In this document: piece by piece, positions 21,779 to 31,949 of the stretch
Position numbering within the stretch: the first letter of the stretch is position 1
Layout of the letters: each line of letters begins with the position of its first letter
Assembly (NCBI RefSeq): GCF_022605725.1
Contig: NC_065546.1
Coordinates: forward strand, 44,636,227-44,700,226
Direction of reading: 5' to 3'
Length of the DNA: 64,000 bases
Source of the DNA: Anthonomus grandis grandis
Taxonomy: Eukaryota > Arthropoda > Insecta > Coleoptera > Curculionidae
Position numbers and translations under genes: made by a program
The notes under the pieces: generated by a model
The model's database searches: none
Told to the model about the DNA's origin: nothing
Seen by the model: only the letters and a program-made list of their open reading frames with translations

Positions 21779-24700
21779 TTATTTACTCATAGTGTGACAT
21801 GATACGGCATCTTCCAAGTCTTCCCCAACTTCAAGTGTTAAGCTCAAAAAATTCATTAGATCTAAATTTTCATCAAATTCAATGTTTTTGGACTCTTCAT
21901 TGTCCGATTTTATGTTTAAACAGGATTGTCCATGGCAGTAGCCGCAACTCGGAGAGCAGTGTAGTCCAAGTTTCCTACATCCGCAATTAGCTCCACAACC
22001 TTTCGTACAATTACAAAAGATTGTGTTTAATAAAACATCAGTAGCAGGTGGCAATAATGTTTGTATTGGCTGTAAATAATTATCAACCATCCCCAATCCA
22101 ATGGATTCAAATTCTTACCAAGCCATTTCTGGACTTGATAATAAACACGACATAAATGTGATTGAGCGAGCTGCACTCGATGTCGGTGGTAGCATTGAAA
22201 GTTTAACAGCTTTATCGTATCTTGTCGATTTCGCGAAGCAATTATATCGATGATGGTCAAGAGATTCTTCGCGAGGTGGAGCACCATATATCGCTAATAA
22301 CGCTTTGATACCGCTTGTGAAAATATTATCTGGGGAGCATTGTTCCTTTCCTGCTTTTGCCTTGCCTTTATTGAAAAGAGCAGATGTCGTGTCACATCCA
22401 GTCAAAGCGTGCAAAAATAAAATGAGTGGTTTAATAGCAATTTGAGTATCGAAACTTTTCGAAGAATATATAACAGTATCAATGTGTGATTTTCCAGGTT
22501 TCATAAAGTAAATATCTTTATTCTCAAGCACGATAGTTGTCAATAAAACCAATAATTCTACATCATTTCCAACAATTATACTCCGATTTTCATTCGTCAA
22601 CTCAATTGCAGTATTGATAATGAGAAGATCAGCATCATCTACAGATCTACAGATTTAGTTTCAATTTTTCTGATAACATTGTAATAAATCGCTGTTTATT
22701 ATTGACATTGGAGAAAAATTTCTCTTGAGTTGTTGTCAGATTTATTGATGGATCAAACATGATTTCTGTGCATATATCGGGTTTTGCTAATCGTTGTTGC
22801 TGTTCCATTGCTTTTGTGTTGCAGTGGCGAAGCGTGAACTTTTTTTTCGGGTAGACAAACAATAAAAATCGTTAATTAGAAAAAAATTTGTATTCAATAT
22901 TATTCACTTTAATGAAATAGGAAATGAAAGCGCATGAAATATTAACGCAGAGAGAAAAATTATGCAGTGATATAAAAAAGAAAAAAATAATAATAGATAG
23001 CATAAAAATAAATACTACTTACAAAATGCACAACTAAAATACAATTGCTAATATCGAACAGTCGTTCATAAATAACCACTAAAAAAACTTTTCTTAATTT
23101 CTATACACCCAAAAATAAAAATACTACTAATTATTAAATTACAATAGTACGCGCCCGTACCAAATGCCAAATGCAATTCATCAAAATTCAGTTTCATCAA
23201 AATTTTTCATTTCAGATTCATCAAAACAAAACAAAACTGAAGATCTATTGTAGCCGACCAGATCAAGCGTGTCCGTAAACAATAACCTTAAATAGCATAA
23301 TAAAATAGCTGGTCGACTTCGATAGACAAAAGCTCGAATGTCTTTCCCGCGAGTAAATTTCGCAGACGTAATAGGCTGAATTCTGATGCGGCCGGACCTC
23401 TGTCGCCTGCTTGATGCGTTTTTGGTTCGATTAGATGCTCCGAATTTCGGAAGACAAATATCAATGTGTCTTCCTGGGGCTCGTATACATTAATTGAGTG
23501 TCAGCCCTGCATTTTTATTTTCATCGGTGCGGCAGGCGGGGCGGCGCCTTCGGATTAATCATGTTTAGATACTATATCATAATAGTAAGGAGAGCGCCTA
23601 CGTCCTGTTTTAATTTTTGTTTTTAAATTTTAATTCAGCAGTTACTTGAAATAATTACGTGATAAATTAATGACAAATAACTGGATAATTTTGGGTAGAC
23701 AGTGTCTACCTTGTCTACTCGTACGCTTCGCCACTGTTGTGTTGTTACATTGATTGTTATAACCGTCGAAAACAACGGTAACGTTCAAACCAAAATGGTT
23801 TCGTAAATAATGAACATAACAATCAAAACATCTCGATTCCACACGACTCGATGCAAAATAAATCCGCCATCAATAATATATGTGTCTTGAAGAGGAGTTA
23901 ATTCTAGGGACACTGGTTGAAAAGAATCATATAAAGATGATTTCTTGGTCTTGCGCATTCCCATTTCATCAAAAAGAGCCAATGGATATGGCGCTAACTC
24001 ATATTTTCATCGATATTAATATTTTTTCCGATTATTGTCGCCAAAGCCAGATGGAGAAGTGTATGAGCTCTGACAATTCTGTTGAGTCTGGTGATGCTGC
24101 TACAATTTCGCGAGCTTTAATATACAATGGTTGATCAAACGTTACGATACATGTCTTATAACCATACCGAGGTCCATTATTTAATGCACATTTTAAAGTG
24201 GTATAGATAGTATTGTAATTACTAGCAGGCTGATGAATGAACGGTAGAAATAAAACACGAGATGTTGAAAAATTGAGGTCGTCAGTCAACAGTAACTCCA
24301 TAAAATTATTCCAACCTGGAACCTTTGATATAGAACGCCACTTCCCATACATCCATAACAAATCAACTTTGCGGATAAATGACAGGGGTCTTGAATCATC
24401 ATAATCGAGATTTTCCATTTAATTTTGCTCAACCCAGTGTTACCATAATGTTTACAAACTTCAATTGGAACTTAGCAATTTTTGCAATTTCAATAGTCGC
24501 TGGGATGGTCATCAATCTTGCAATTGGATCCTCTGCGATGACTTAGTGGTGTAATCATTTGTATTACTCCCATTATGTGAATGGTATTATGACCATCGAT
24601 TGTATAAACATTAATATCAACATTATCAGCAGCGAATTGTATAAATGTTCCAGTTTCAGGTGGTAATATGAACGGTTGAGGATGGTGAATAGCAGCAACT

Positions 24701-25992
24701 TCATAGAAAAGTGTATCTTTATATGATGATGATAATCCCAAGCTTAATAAGCATAATATGTCAAGAATACGCCTAGACCCGAATCTTCTATGTAGAAAAA
24801 CTGATAAGCCAATTTGTAAACGCGATATGAAGGATCGTGGTCGCACTGCTGATATAATGCAATGACTCAAAGCAGTACACTTTAATTTCAGTGGCTCCAG
24901 CTTTCCTTTTTTATTTTTAATGATAATTTGTTCCAATAAATATTGCAAACTTTCAGGAATATCTTCATTAATATTGTCGAACATTTGATTTGTAGGAGGA
25001 TAGTAATCGCTATTAATAGGTGTGGATTGAATATCTTCCCGAATGATTGCTGCAGCGGCCTTTAAAATTCTGAAACGTTCTTCTTTTTCATCGTATTTTC
25101 GATTTTCATACCAGGTTTTGTTCAAGATATCATGACGAACATCGGAGAAGCAAATCATAGTCGAACTTCGACTCTTCGTGGTAATGGCGATTAATTTGCG
25201 TAATGATGTTTACCGTACTTTTCAACGAGTTTTGATTTCACGGTAACATCGTCAGGAAGAAAATCTGTACGTACCTTTTTCAATTCAGATAACGTGAATT
25301 CGATGTAATGAAAAATTTCTTCCATTGCTGAAGAGATCCTCATATCTTGGGGTCTCCCATGCTTTTGGAATGATAAAGGTCGCGCGAAAAAAACGTAGCA
25401 CTCAGTATGATATTTCGCATTTACTGCTACTAAATCTTTTTCATAAATAATACGATTCTCAACTAGCCTACCAAGAGAATCATTACGCTTTTGAGCTGTA
25501 GCAAGCACTGTCGATTTAAATGTCGATGTGGAGACCTGCTTGAATTTTCGCCTACGACTCATAGGAATTCGTCTTTCATGTTCTTCAGAACACTCCGATC
25601 CACAAAATAAACAATTTTTGTCGAATTCAAATTGCTCGCTCTCGGCAGAACGTATTCTTCGCCGAGGAGGGCTAGCAGTCGAGGTACTGGGGACAGCATC
25701 TCGTATATTCCTTGCGACACACCACGTGTACTTTTATCGAATCGACACTCCGCAAAAATGCAATTTTTCCATCATTTCGCTCGATACTGGCGTCACGTAA
25801 GGTTTTAATACCGCGCTCGACACAAACAGTCGCTCCGTCTGACAGCGATTTGTCGCAAATTATGCAGTTTTCGGCCATTTCTCGATAACTAGGTGAATAT
25901 ATCACGAAAAAACTGTGAGAAATTATTCTACACGTCTGTTTACAACTGAAAATAACAGAATACTGGCCTGAAGACTGGTCAAATGACGTCAA
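21779..25992 (-). pseudogene. Academ-type transposase/XPG nuclease pseudogene, interrupted by a hAT insert
   Basis: Pieces run in order on the minus strand. 25992-25672 has a Cys/His-rich N-terminus (CIICDKSL...VHVVCRKEY). 25562-25191 has a related region ending '...KYGKHHYAN'. 25158-24490 contains 'FIQFAADNVDINVYTIDGHN', a conserved acidic segment I take as part of the transposase core. 24418-24032 contains 'YTTLKCAL' and 'CIVTFDQPLYIKA'. After about 24040 a region of perhaps 200 codons usual in relatives is missing. An XPG-like nuclease follows: 'YIIDGGFILHRVVW' (23982-23785) and 'VTVVFDGYNN' near 23780, where the hAT interrupts it. Beyond the insert come 'IIVGNDVELLVLL' and 'LTGCDTTSALFNKGK'. 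The tail (22096-21779) is cysteine-rich (CNCTKGCGANCGCRKLG). Academ assignment is from remembered domain content. Confidence 0.75.
22822..23736. mobile_element. 915-bp non-autonomous hAT element nested in the Academ gene
   Basis: A perfect 8-bp duplication, TTGTGTTG, flanks it (22814-22821 and 23737-23744). The termini are inverted: CAGTGGCGAAGCGTGAAC on the left and CAGTGGCGAAGCGTACGAG on the right strand reading inward. CAGTGGCG is a typical hAT start. Near the right end lies a small palindrome, GGTAGACAGTGTCTACC. The interior lacks a transposase; its central part (23340-23560) is clearly more GC-rich than the host element. Removing it would rejoin the XPG-like coding region. Confidence 0.95.
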
Positions 25993-26168
25993 TGTCCCAC
26001 AGCTGTTTTTTGTGACCTTTAACCCCTCATAAAAAAAGCTCCACTTGGATTCATGGGGACTTTTGAAGGATGATTTGTAATGTCGAAAAGAAGCTCTGGT
26101 GAAAAATTCAGCCAGATGGGATTTTTTCAGCAGATTGATCTTCTTTTCGTCTAATAGTCCTGGACTAT

Positions 26169-26346
26169 AAGCGATACCTACGTATAAGTATCTACCACAT
26201 TTGCACTTTTCCTAATCCTTAAAAAGCGTGTAAAAATTACCTTATTTTGACGTTTACCGTAACAAATTTTTTGTTGGTATTGACAAAATTTGGCGGGATA
26301 TTTCAGTTTTTCTTATTATTATGATATATTTTTGTCGACTCTTAAC
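26169..26346. other. Short spacer between the Academ-like and hAT elements
   Basis: About 180 bp of unremarkable AT-rich sequence. Its last eight bases, CTCTTAAC, are the target duplicated by the neighbouring hAT element. Confidence 0.6.
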
Positions 26347-26601
26347 CAGGGTCGGATTTAACTTTTTGCCGCCTATAGGCTAATATATTTTTGCCGCCCT
26401 AATTTAATATTTTAAAGTCAATATTTTTTGTATATCGGAGGCATTATATTATTAATGTAAACTACATTAGAACTGCTTATAAACATTTAATAAACACATT
26501 TAACAAAAGTGAACTGTAACACAAACGCAAAAAAAAACACAAAATTTAACAAAAGTAAATCGCAAAATTAAACAACAATTATTCTTTAAAACAAACACAT
26601 T

Positions 26602-28839
26602 TCATAGAATATACAAAAAAATAAAAATTAAAAATAAAATATTAAAAAAATACGTCTTAAATTTTTTTTCGACTTTCTTTTCTGCAAAATCATTAATGAT
26701 ATCGATAAAATGTATGTTATTTGTCACATCTGGTTCAATATTTAATATTGCCAAAGCTTTGCTGCAAGCTACAGTTTGAGACCGGTAAACAAATGCACAA
26801 TCTAAATACAATGGCAATATTTGGATATATACTTTTTAAGTTCATTGTTGTAAACCACTCATATAGTTCTAAAATGAAGCACTGGGTGTCTTTTTTAGAA
26901 TGTAACACAATGCTCCAGAAAATGTGATGCTTCACCTTCAAAGTTTATGTCTAGGTCGATGGGATAGCTCTCCTGTAGGAACAGAACAGTTTTTTTTAAT
27001 TTACCAGAACTCATATTCCTCAGTTGAGTAATATCTAGGAAAGAAAATTTTGTATTAAATTCTTCGTAACATGCTCGCCGTTTGAGAATTTCAACTAGAA
27101 GAGAATCAATTATAGGTAAAAAGGTTGAAACTCTAAATTCATCTCTTTCAGTCAAAACTACCTCGTTATCTCTAGTTTCACCAGCTCGTAGTTTAGCTAT
27201 TTTTCTCCGTTTGTGGTCTTTTTCGTACGTTACTTCACTTAGTACACAAATTTTCTTCGCATCGTTTTCATATACGTCAAATTTGTCTCGGACTGAATTA
27301 AACAACGCAATTAGAGAATCATATAATCTAATGGTTTGAATTATATTTGTCTTTACTTTTTGTAATGATGTATTTACCACATTTATCCTTTCCAGAAAAA
27401 ATCCCCAGAATACTATTATAAAAGTGGTTTCAAAGCGCTCAAGTTTTTGTCGAAGCGATTTTGCATCATTACGAGTTATTGGTTTTTGTGCAGTATCTTC
27501 CTCAAACCAACATAAAGTTTCATAGATTTCCTTTAAACACATATTTAAAGTTTTACAGGCGTCATCTCTAGCAGACCATCTAGTTGTAGATAAGCTTTTT
27601 AAAGTCTTGTTGCACTTTGATTGTAAGTGACTCCATCTCACAGTCGACGCACCAAAAAAATTATACAATTCTTGTAAAACTGAAAAAAAGTTTGTTGCTT
27701 CTAAACAACATGCTGCCGCTACATTTCCAACTAAATTGAGGGGTGTGCAGAACAAGCAACATAATAAGCTTCTGGACATACATCCTTGATTTTCGCTTGT
27801 AGGCCGTTATATATTCCTGACATGTTTGCTGCATTGTCATAAGACTGTCACCGATATTTAGGTTTTTAAAACTTTCCATCAAAGTATTAAACACATCTGC
27901 TGCTTTATGTCCAACATTTGGAAGAAATGTTAAAAACCGCTTCACTGGAACACCGTCTTGGCGTACATATCTAACAATTAATGCAAGTTGGTCTATATGG
28001 GCTATATCTGGGGTGGAATCTACAACAATAGAAAAATATTTAGCCTGTTTTAATTCTTCTACTATAACATCTTGTTTCTCCTCTTTGCCTCTTAAACCTA
28101 AACCTCGCGAAGATAAAGACTTTACAACTGCTACTACTCGCTCCAGGACACTTCTCCAATAGGCAATTTCATTTTGTGTCCCTTTACCAAGTAACAAATC
28201 AATCCTTTCGAGTTTATTTTGCCGGCATAAGAAATTGTAAGCACATGTCTTATGGCTGGTTGAATTTTCATGTTCCTGAACCCTTTTTTAATTTTTTAAA
28301 AGCAAGCAAGCAGCACAAAACACTCGACCTAATTTTTCCGAATAAACGATCCAGTTTCGGCTAGTTTTTTCACCATTGGGTAATTTTCTTCGGAATACTG
28401 ATATTGGGTAATATCGTGTCTGATCTGAATAGACATGTTTGCTATTTGAAAAATTTAATTTTTTGATATCCTGTTTGAAATTCTGATTGGCTATATAGTT
28501 ACGTGTATATTCATCTATTATCCAATTTCTAGGATCTTCTGATATGTTGACAGAAGGTTCGCTATCTTCTTTTTGTGCTGAAGATGGTCCAGGACTACAC
28601 GCATCTTCTGGCGTAGAAAATGTAGTCGGTGGTTTTAGATGAACTCTAGGTAAATCTACAGAATTAGAGTAAGAATCTTCCTGTACTTTCTGGTCGTCCT
28701 GCTCCTGTGTATCCGAGTTGGTTAGTTTCTTAAACATATCTTTTAATTTAGGGGTCTTTTTAAGAACTTCTTCCGTTTTCTTTTTTTTTCCTCTCTTAAA
28801 TATTTGTATTGGTTTCAGATAGTCGTTTGCGTCCATCAC
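26602..28839 (-). pseudogene. hAT transposase pseudogene, ZMYM/DUF4371 type, nearly full length
   Basis: The N-terminal part (28839-28288) has a basic and acidic leader, then the TTF-type finger ('YYPISVFRRKLPNGEKTSRNW', 'GRVFCAACLLL'). The frame is lost near 28288-28200. The core (28197-27780) carries 'YFSIVVDSTPDIAHIDQLAL' with the first acidic residue. After another shift, 27779-26895 is a 294-codon open stretch containing 'LKSLSTTRWSARDDACKTL' and the long helical region. The C-terminal dimerisation block follows in shifted frames: 'YPNIAIVFRLCICLPVSNCS' around 26900-26750, then 'KALAILNIEPD' to 26602. All main domains are present with about four frame disruptions. This is the least decayed of the three hAT genes in the window. 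Confidence 0.93.
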
Positions 28840-28957
28840 TCATCTTTGCTGTTTATTGGACCTAATATAATATGAAGCTATTATATACCTATTTATCACT
28901 AGGATTTTAAAAGCATTTAATTTAATTTAAAAGTATTAAGCCAAAGCATATCTGCAC

Positions 28958-29322
28958 CTGTGGCGCATCGAAAACAAAACAGAGGCAATTTCGGGCAGTC
29001 CATTAGCCTTTTTTAAAAACTCTGAAACCCGTCGATTTTATTTACAACCTCCTAAGGGGGAGTGGCACCAATCCTAATATCTCTGTTTAAAAATATATAT
29101 ATATATATTTTTTAATTTATAATTTGTTTATAACTAATAGATAAATGAATAATTTGAAATAGAAAGGTACAAACAGTTCTTTCCTAACTAAATTGTTTGG
29201 TTTTTACCATATGTCAAAAATGCTAAATGAACTTTTTCTAACTCACTTATAAAATAAACTCCAGAACTTAAAACTAACGTATGCCCAAAATTGCCTCTGT
29301 GCCGATTTCCATGCGCCACTTT
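28958..29322. repeat. Inverted repeat inside the hAT element (~38-bp arms, ~290-bp loop)
   Basis: The left arm (28960-28997) reads GTGGCGCATCGAAAAC...ACAGAGGCAATTTCGGGC. The right arm (29283-29321) is its reverse complement with a few differences. The loop is AT-rich with a short TA microsatellite. It could be a separate, older nested MITE, since GTGGCGCA resembles a hAT terminus. No 8-bp duplication was found, so it may instead be subterminal structure of the host hAT. Confidence 0.7.
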
Positions 29323-29998
29323 GTATTTAAACAAAATTGTCAAAATTTTACCTAAATCGCTATCGCTTACAACTTAAAAACGTCTCTTAAAAATAAAATG
29401 ATTTGCACTCAGTCCCTGAATTTACCCTCTGTTCTATTTGTTGACAATATGATATGAATTTAAAATCCTTTTTAAACTTGAAAACGAAGAATCAAAAAAA
29501 GAAACCTACTTTTTTATTGTTTACAATTTACAATTCAGCTCCAGTCTGCTCTAGAGCTCTAGTCTACACCCAACCCCAACCTCTTCTAACTTGTAAACAT
29601 CGAGTAAGTAAAATCCGCAATTCGCAAACCAAAACTGTCAACAATTAACAATTTATTAAAAATAATACAAGTTTGTAGAAAAAACACCGGCACTTATCTA
29701 ACGAATGTAAAAAATGTAAACCGAAAAGCGACGGCGGCTCCGATCTGCGCAATATAATACATATATATGCCTGCTGATTTAAGGAAGGGCTTTCCTGGAA
29801 AGCCTACGCTGCGTATAGGTTATGCCGAATTCAAGTGTTTTAATCAAAATAAGCCTGCCTATGACGAGTGAATTCGGCCAGATTTTTTTAAACTATTTTT
29901 TTTAAATTATTTATTCCGATAATTTTTTTTAAACGTGATTTTGCCGCCCTAGGCTTCAGCCTACTCAGCCTTTGCGTAAATCCGCCCCTGCTCTTAAC

Positions 29999-30909
29999 AT
30001 ATTTTTGAGTATAAGAATCAAACTGATTTATCTCAATAAGAGCCAAAGACGTAATAAAAACGTTAAAATTAGAATTATATAGACACTCGCTTGGTTCTAA
30101 GGTCTGTTGCCTTTGGTAATTACTCTTCTGCATGCATATCTGAAATGGTTCGCTCGCCTATTTTCTTCGTTTCATCTGATGTAGTAAAATTCATGACCAT
30201 TTTATCCGGACCGTAAAATGAGTGCCGCACATCGTAAAGTTTATTATACAATTTAATTACAAATAGATTATTAGAGTTTTTTCATTATAATTTATAACTT
30301 AGACTAAAAACAACTCAGAACGTTGCCCTATAACTATATTTTTTAAGGCGTCAATTTTTTTTAAGTCAACATTATAATGAATAATTAGGTGTGAAAGTGA
30401 CCACCGTCATGAACAAACAGATAATCAGAGGATTAACAGGCTGTTAATTAAACCAATTACTTTACGCTACCAATTTAGTTACTTAACTGGTATACAGTGT
30501 CGTCGCATCTACTTTAAATAAGTCAATGACAGACCAATTGACTTAACGTAAATCAAAATAGGTGTATTACATTACGTTTCCGACAACCAATTTAGATAAT
30601 CAGGTGTTATTGGGTATCTGATGGCACGTTCTGCTTCTTATCGTTACGTGTACGTGATCGAGATAAACTTTGAAATTATCTTAATTCAATTAGGAGTCAT
30701 TGAGAATCATTAAAATTCTAACTGAAAAGTAGATTTAATTGGTGTCCTGATCATTTTAAAGTGACGGACATATTAATAGAATTTTGTACTATTGAAGAAT
30801 TTGTATTCATGTAAAATAAAATAATCGTTCAAATAAGTCAGGGAATATCAAATATATATCTGGAAAAACTTACAAGTTAAATTTATAAATACAAAATACA
30901 CTTGTTTTT
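29999..30909. other. Gap without recognised gene
   Basis: No ORF of note. The segment around 30610-30660 (GTATCTGATGGCACGTTCTGCTTCTTATC) has a relative near 36320-36350 (ATATCTGATGGCACTTTCTACTTCTTATC), so part of this gap is an unclassified dispersed repeat. Confidence 0.4.
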
Positions 30910-31055
30910 GTTCCAAAGACGTAGAGGAGCCAAGCTTGCAAGAAATAATATTGGCAATCAACAAACATAAAAATTACAAAACTCCTGGATGCGACACAAT
31001 ACCACCAGAATTCCTAAAGTATGGAGGAAAGCAACTCCACAAAGAACTACTTTAA
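30910..31055 (+). pseudogene. Non-LTR retrotransposon RT fragment (start of RT domain)
   Basis: The plus frame reads 'AINKHKNYKTPGCDTIP' and then 'PEFLKYGGKQLHKELL' before a stop. This matches the 'K(A/S)PGxDxIPxELLKxGG' block that begins the RT domain in many insect LINEs annotated as endonuclease-reverse transcriptase. It stops where the next element (31080) begins. The remaining RT core is not found downstream, although a matching C-terminal part is present at 34340-34905. Confidence 0.8.
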
Positions 31056-31079
31056 TTAATACTACTATCCCTCCATATA

Positions 31080-31913
31080 CAGGGTGTCCCTTTCAAATAG
31101 TCCAAAATGCTACAGTATATACAAGAACCATAAAAAAGCAGTTTGAGATAGGATATCGATGGTCGGAAATGCCTGGTTTCCAAAATACAGGGTGTTGACT
31201 GTGATTGATCTTTTAAAATGTTCGCTTAGGCTTTAAGCGACTTAAATGAATTTTTTAGGTTTTAAATGATTGATGTTGAGACAACTTTTTGAGGAATTGC
31301 AAGTAATTTGACTTGTCCAGGGACGGACTTGCAGCACATGCACGTTAATTTTTTTATAAAAAAAAACAGGGAAATACGCCACTGTTTTATTGTTTAAATT
31401 ATTATTTTTTATTGTTTAAATTATTCTCTTATTCATTCTTTTTAAATTAAAATTGTTTATTGTTTAGTTAAATTATTTATTTTTTATTGATAATAAAATT
31501 TTCATTGTGACAAAAAATTTTTGAAGGATCCTTGTATGGATTTTATTTTTTTACACGAACACGGTGCGTCGGAGCGCAAAAATGCAAAGGATTTGTTTTA
31601 TTAAAAATGAACAAAATATTTCAAAAAAACAGTGACGTATCTTTTTTTTTACCTACGTCCCTGGACATGTCAAATTCCCTTCAATTCCTCAAAAAGTTGC
31701 CTCACCACCTATCATTGAAAATCTAAAAGTTTCATTCAAATTGCTGTAAGCGTTTTTAATACAGAGGAAAAAAATTGATTTATTTGAAAAAATTCAATGT
31801 CCTGTATTTTGGAAAGGGCGCTCTTCCAACCATCGGTGTCCTATCTCAAACTACTTCTTTATGGTTTCTGTATATACTCTAGCATTTATAAACATTTGAA
31901 AGGGGACACCCTG
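31080..31913. mobile_element. 834-bp palindromic MITE with TA duplication
   Basis: TA (31078-31079) precedes CAGGGTGTCCC, and GGGACACCCTG is followed by TA (31914-31915), the signature of Tc1/mariner-type elements. The outer ~125 bp are clearly inverted (CAGTATATACAAGAACCATA compared with the opposite arm). A second inverted pair, near 31275-31330 and 31650-31700 (CAACTTTTTGAGGAATTG), shows the arms extend ~250 bp. The ~320-bp centre has no transposase. The element is inserted at the broken end of the LINE fragment. Confidence 0.9.
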
Positions 31914-31949
31914 TACACAGTGCGAGTCTGTAACTTGGAAAAAATTCGA

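Larger units (their letters stand above)
21330..26168 (-). mobile_element. Academ-like DNA transposon with ~155-bp inverted ends
   Basis: The left end (from ATAGTCCAGGAC at 21330 to ~21485) is repeated inverted at ~26010-26168. Both contain AAAAAATCCCATCTGGCT, ACCAGAGCTTCTTTTT-like and AGTCCCCATGAATCCAAGTG strings. The outermost bases contain a small near-palindrome around AGTCCAGGACT. Target duplications are not clear. The interior holds one large minus-strand gene in pieces, whose domains (Cys-rich N-terminus, transposase-like core, XPG-type nuclease, Cys-rich tail) fit the Academ superfamily. A 915-bp hAT element is inserted at 22822-23736. Length without that insert is about 3.9 kb. Confidence 0.8.
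26347..29990 (-). mobile_element. 3.6-kb hAT transposon with perfect 8-bp target duplication
   Basis: CTCTTAAC is present on both sides (26339-26346 and 29991-29998). The ends are inverted: CAGGGTCGGATTTA on the left and CAGGGGCGGATTTA reading inward from 29990. The subterminal regions also match (TTTTTGCCGCC-type strings). It contains a nearly complete but frameshifted transposase gene on the minus strand, and a further inverted repeat at 28958-29322 upstream of that gene. Confidence 0.96.
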
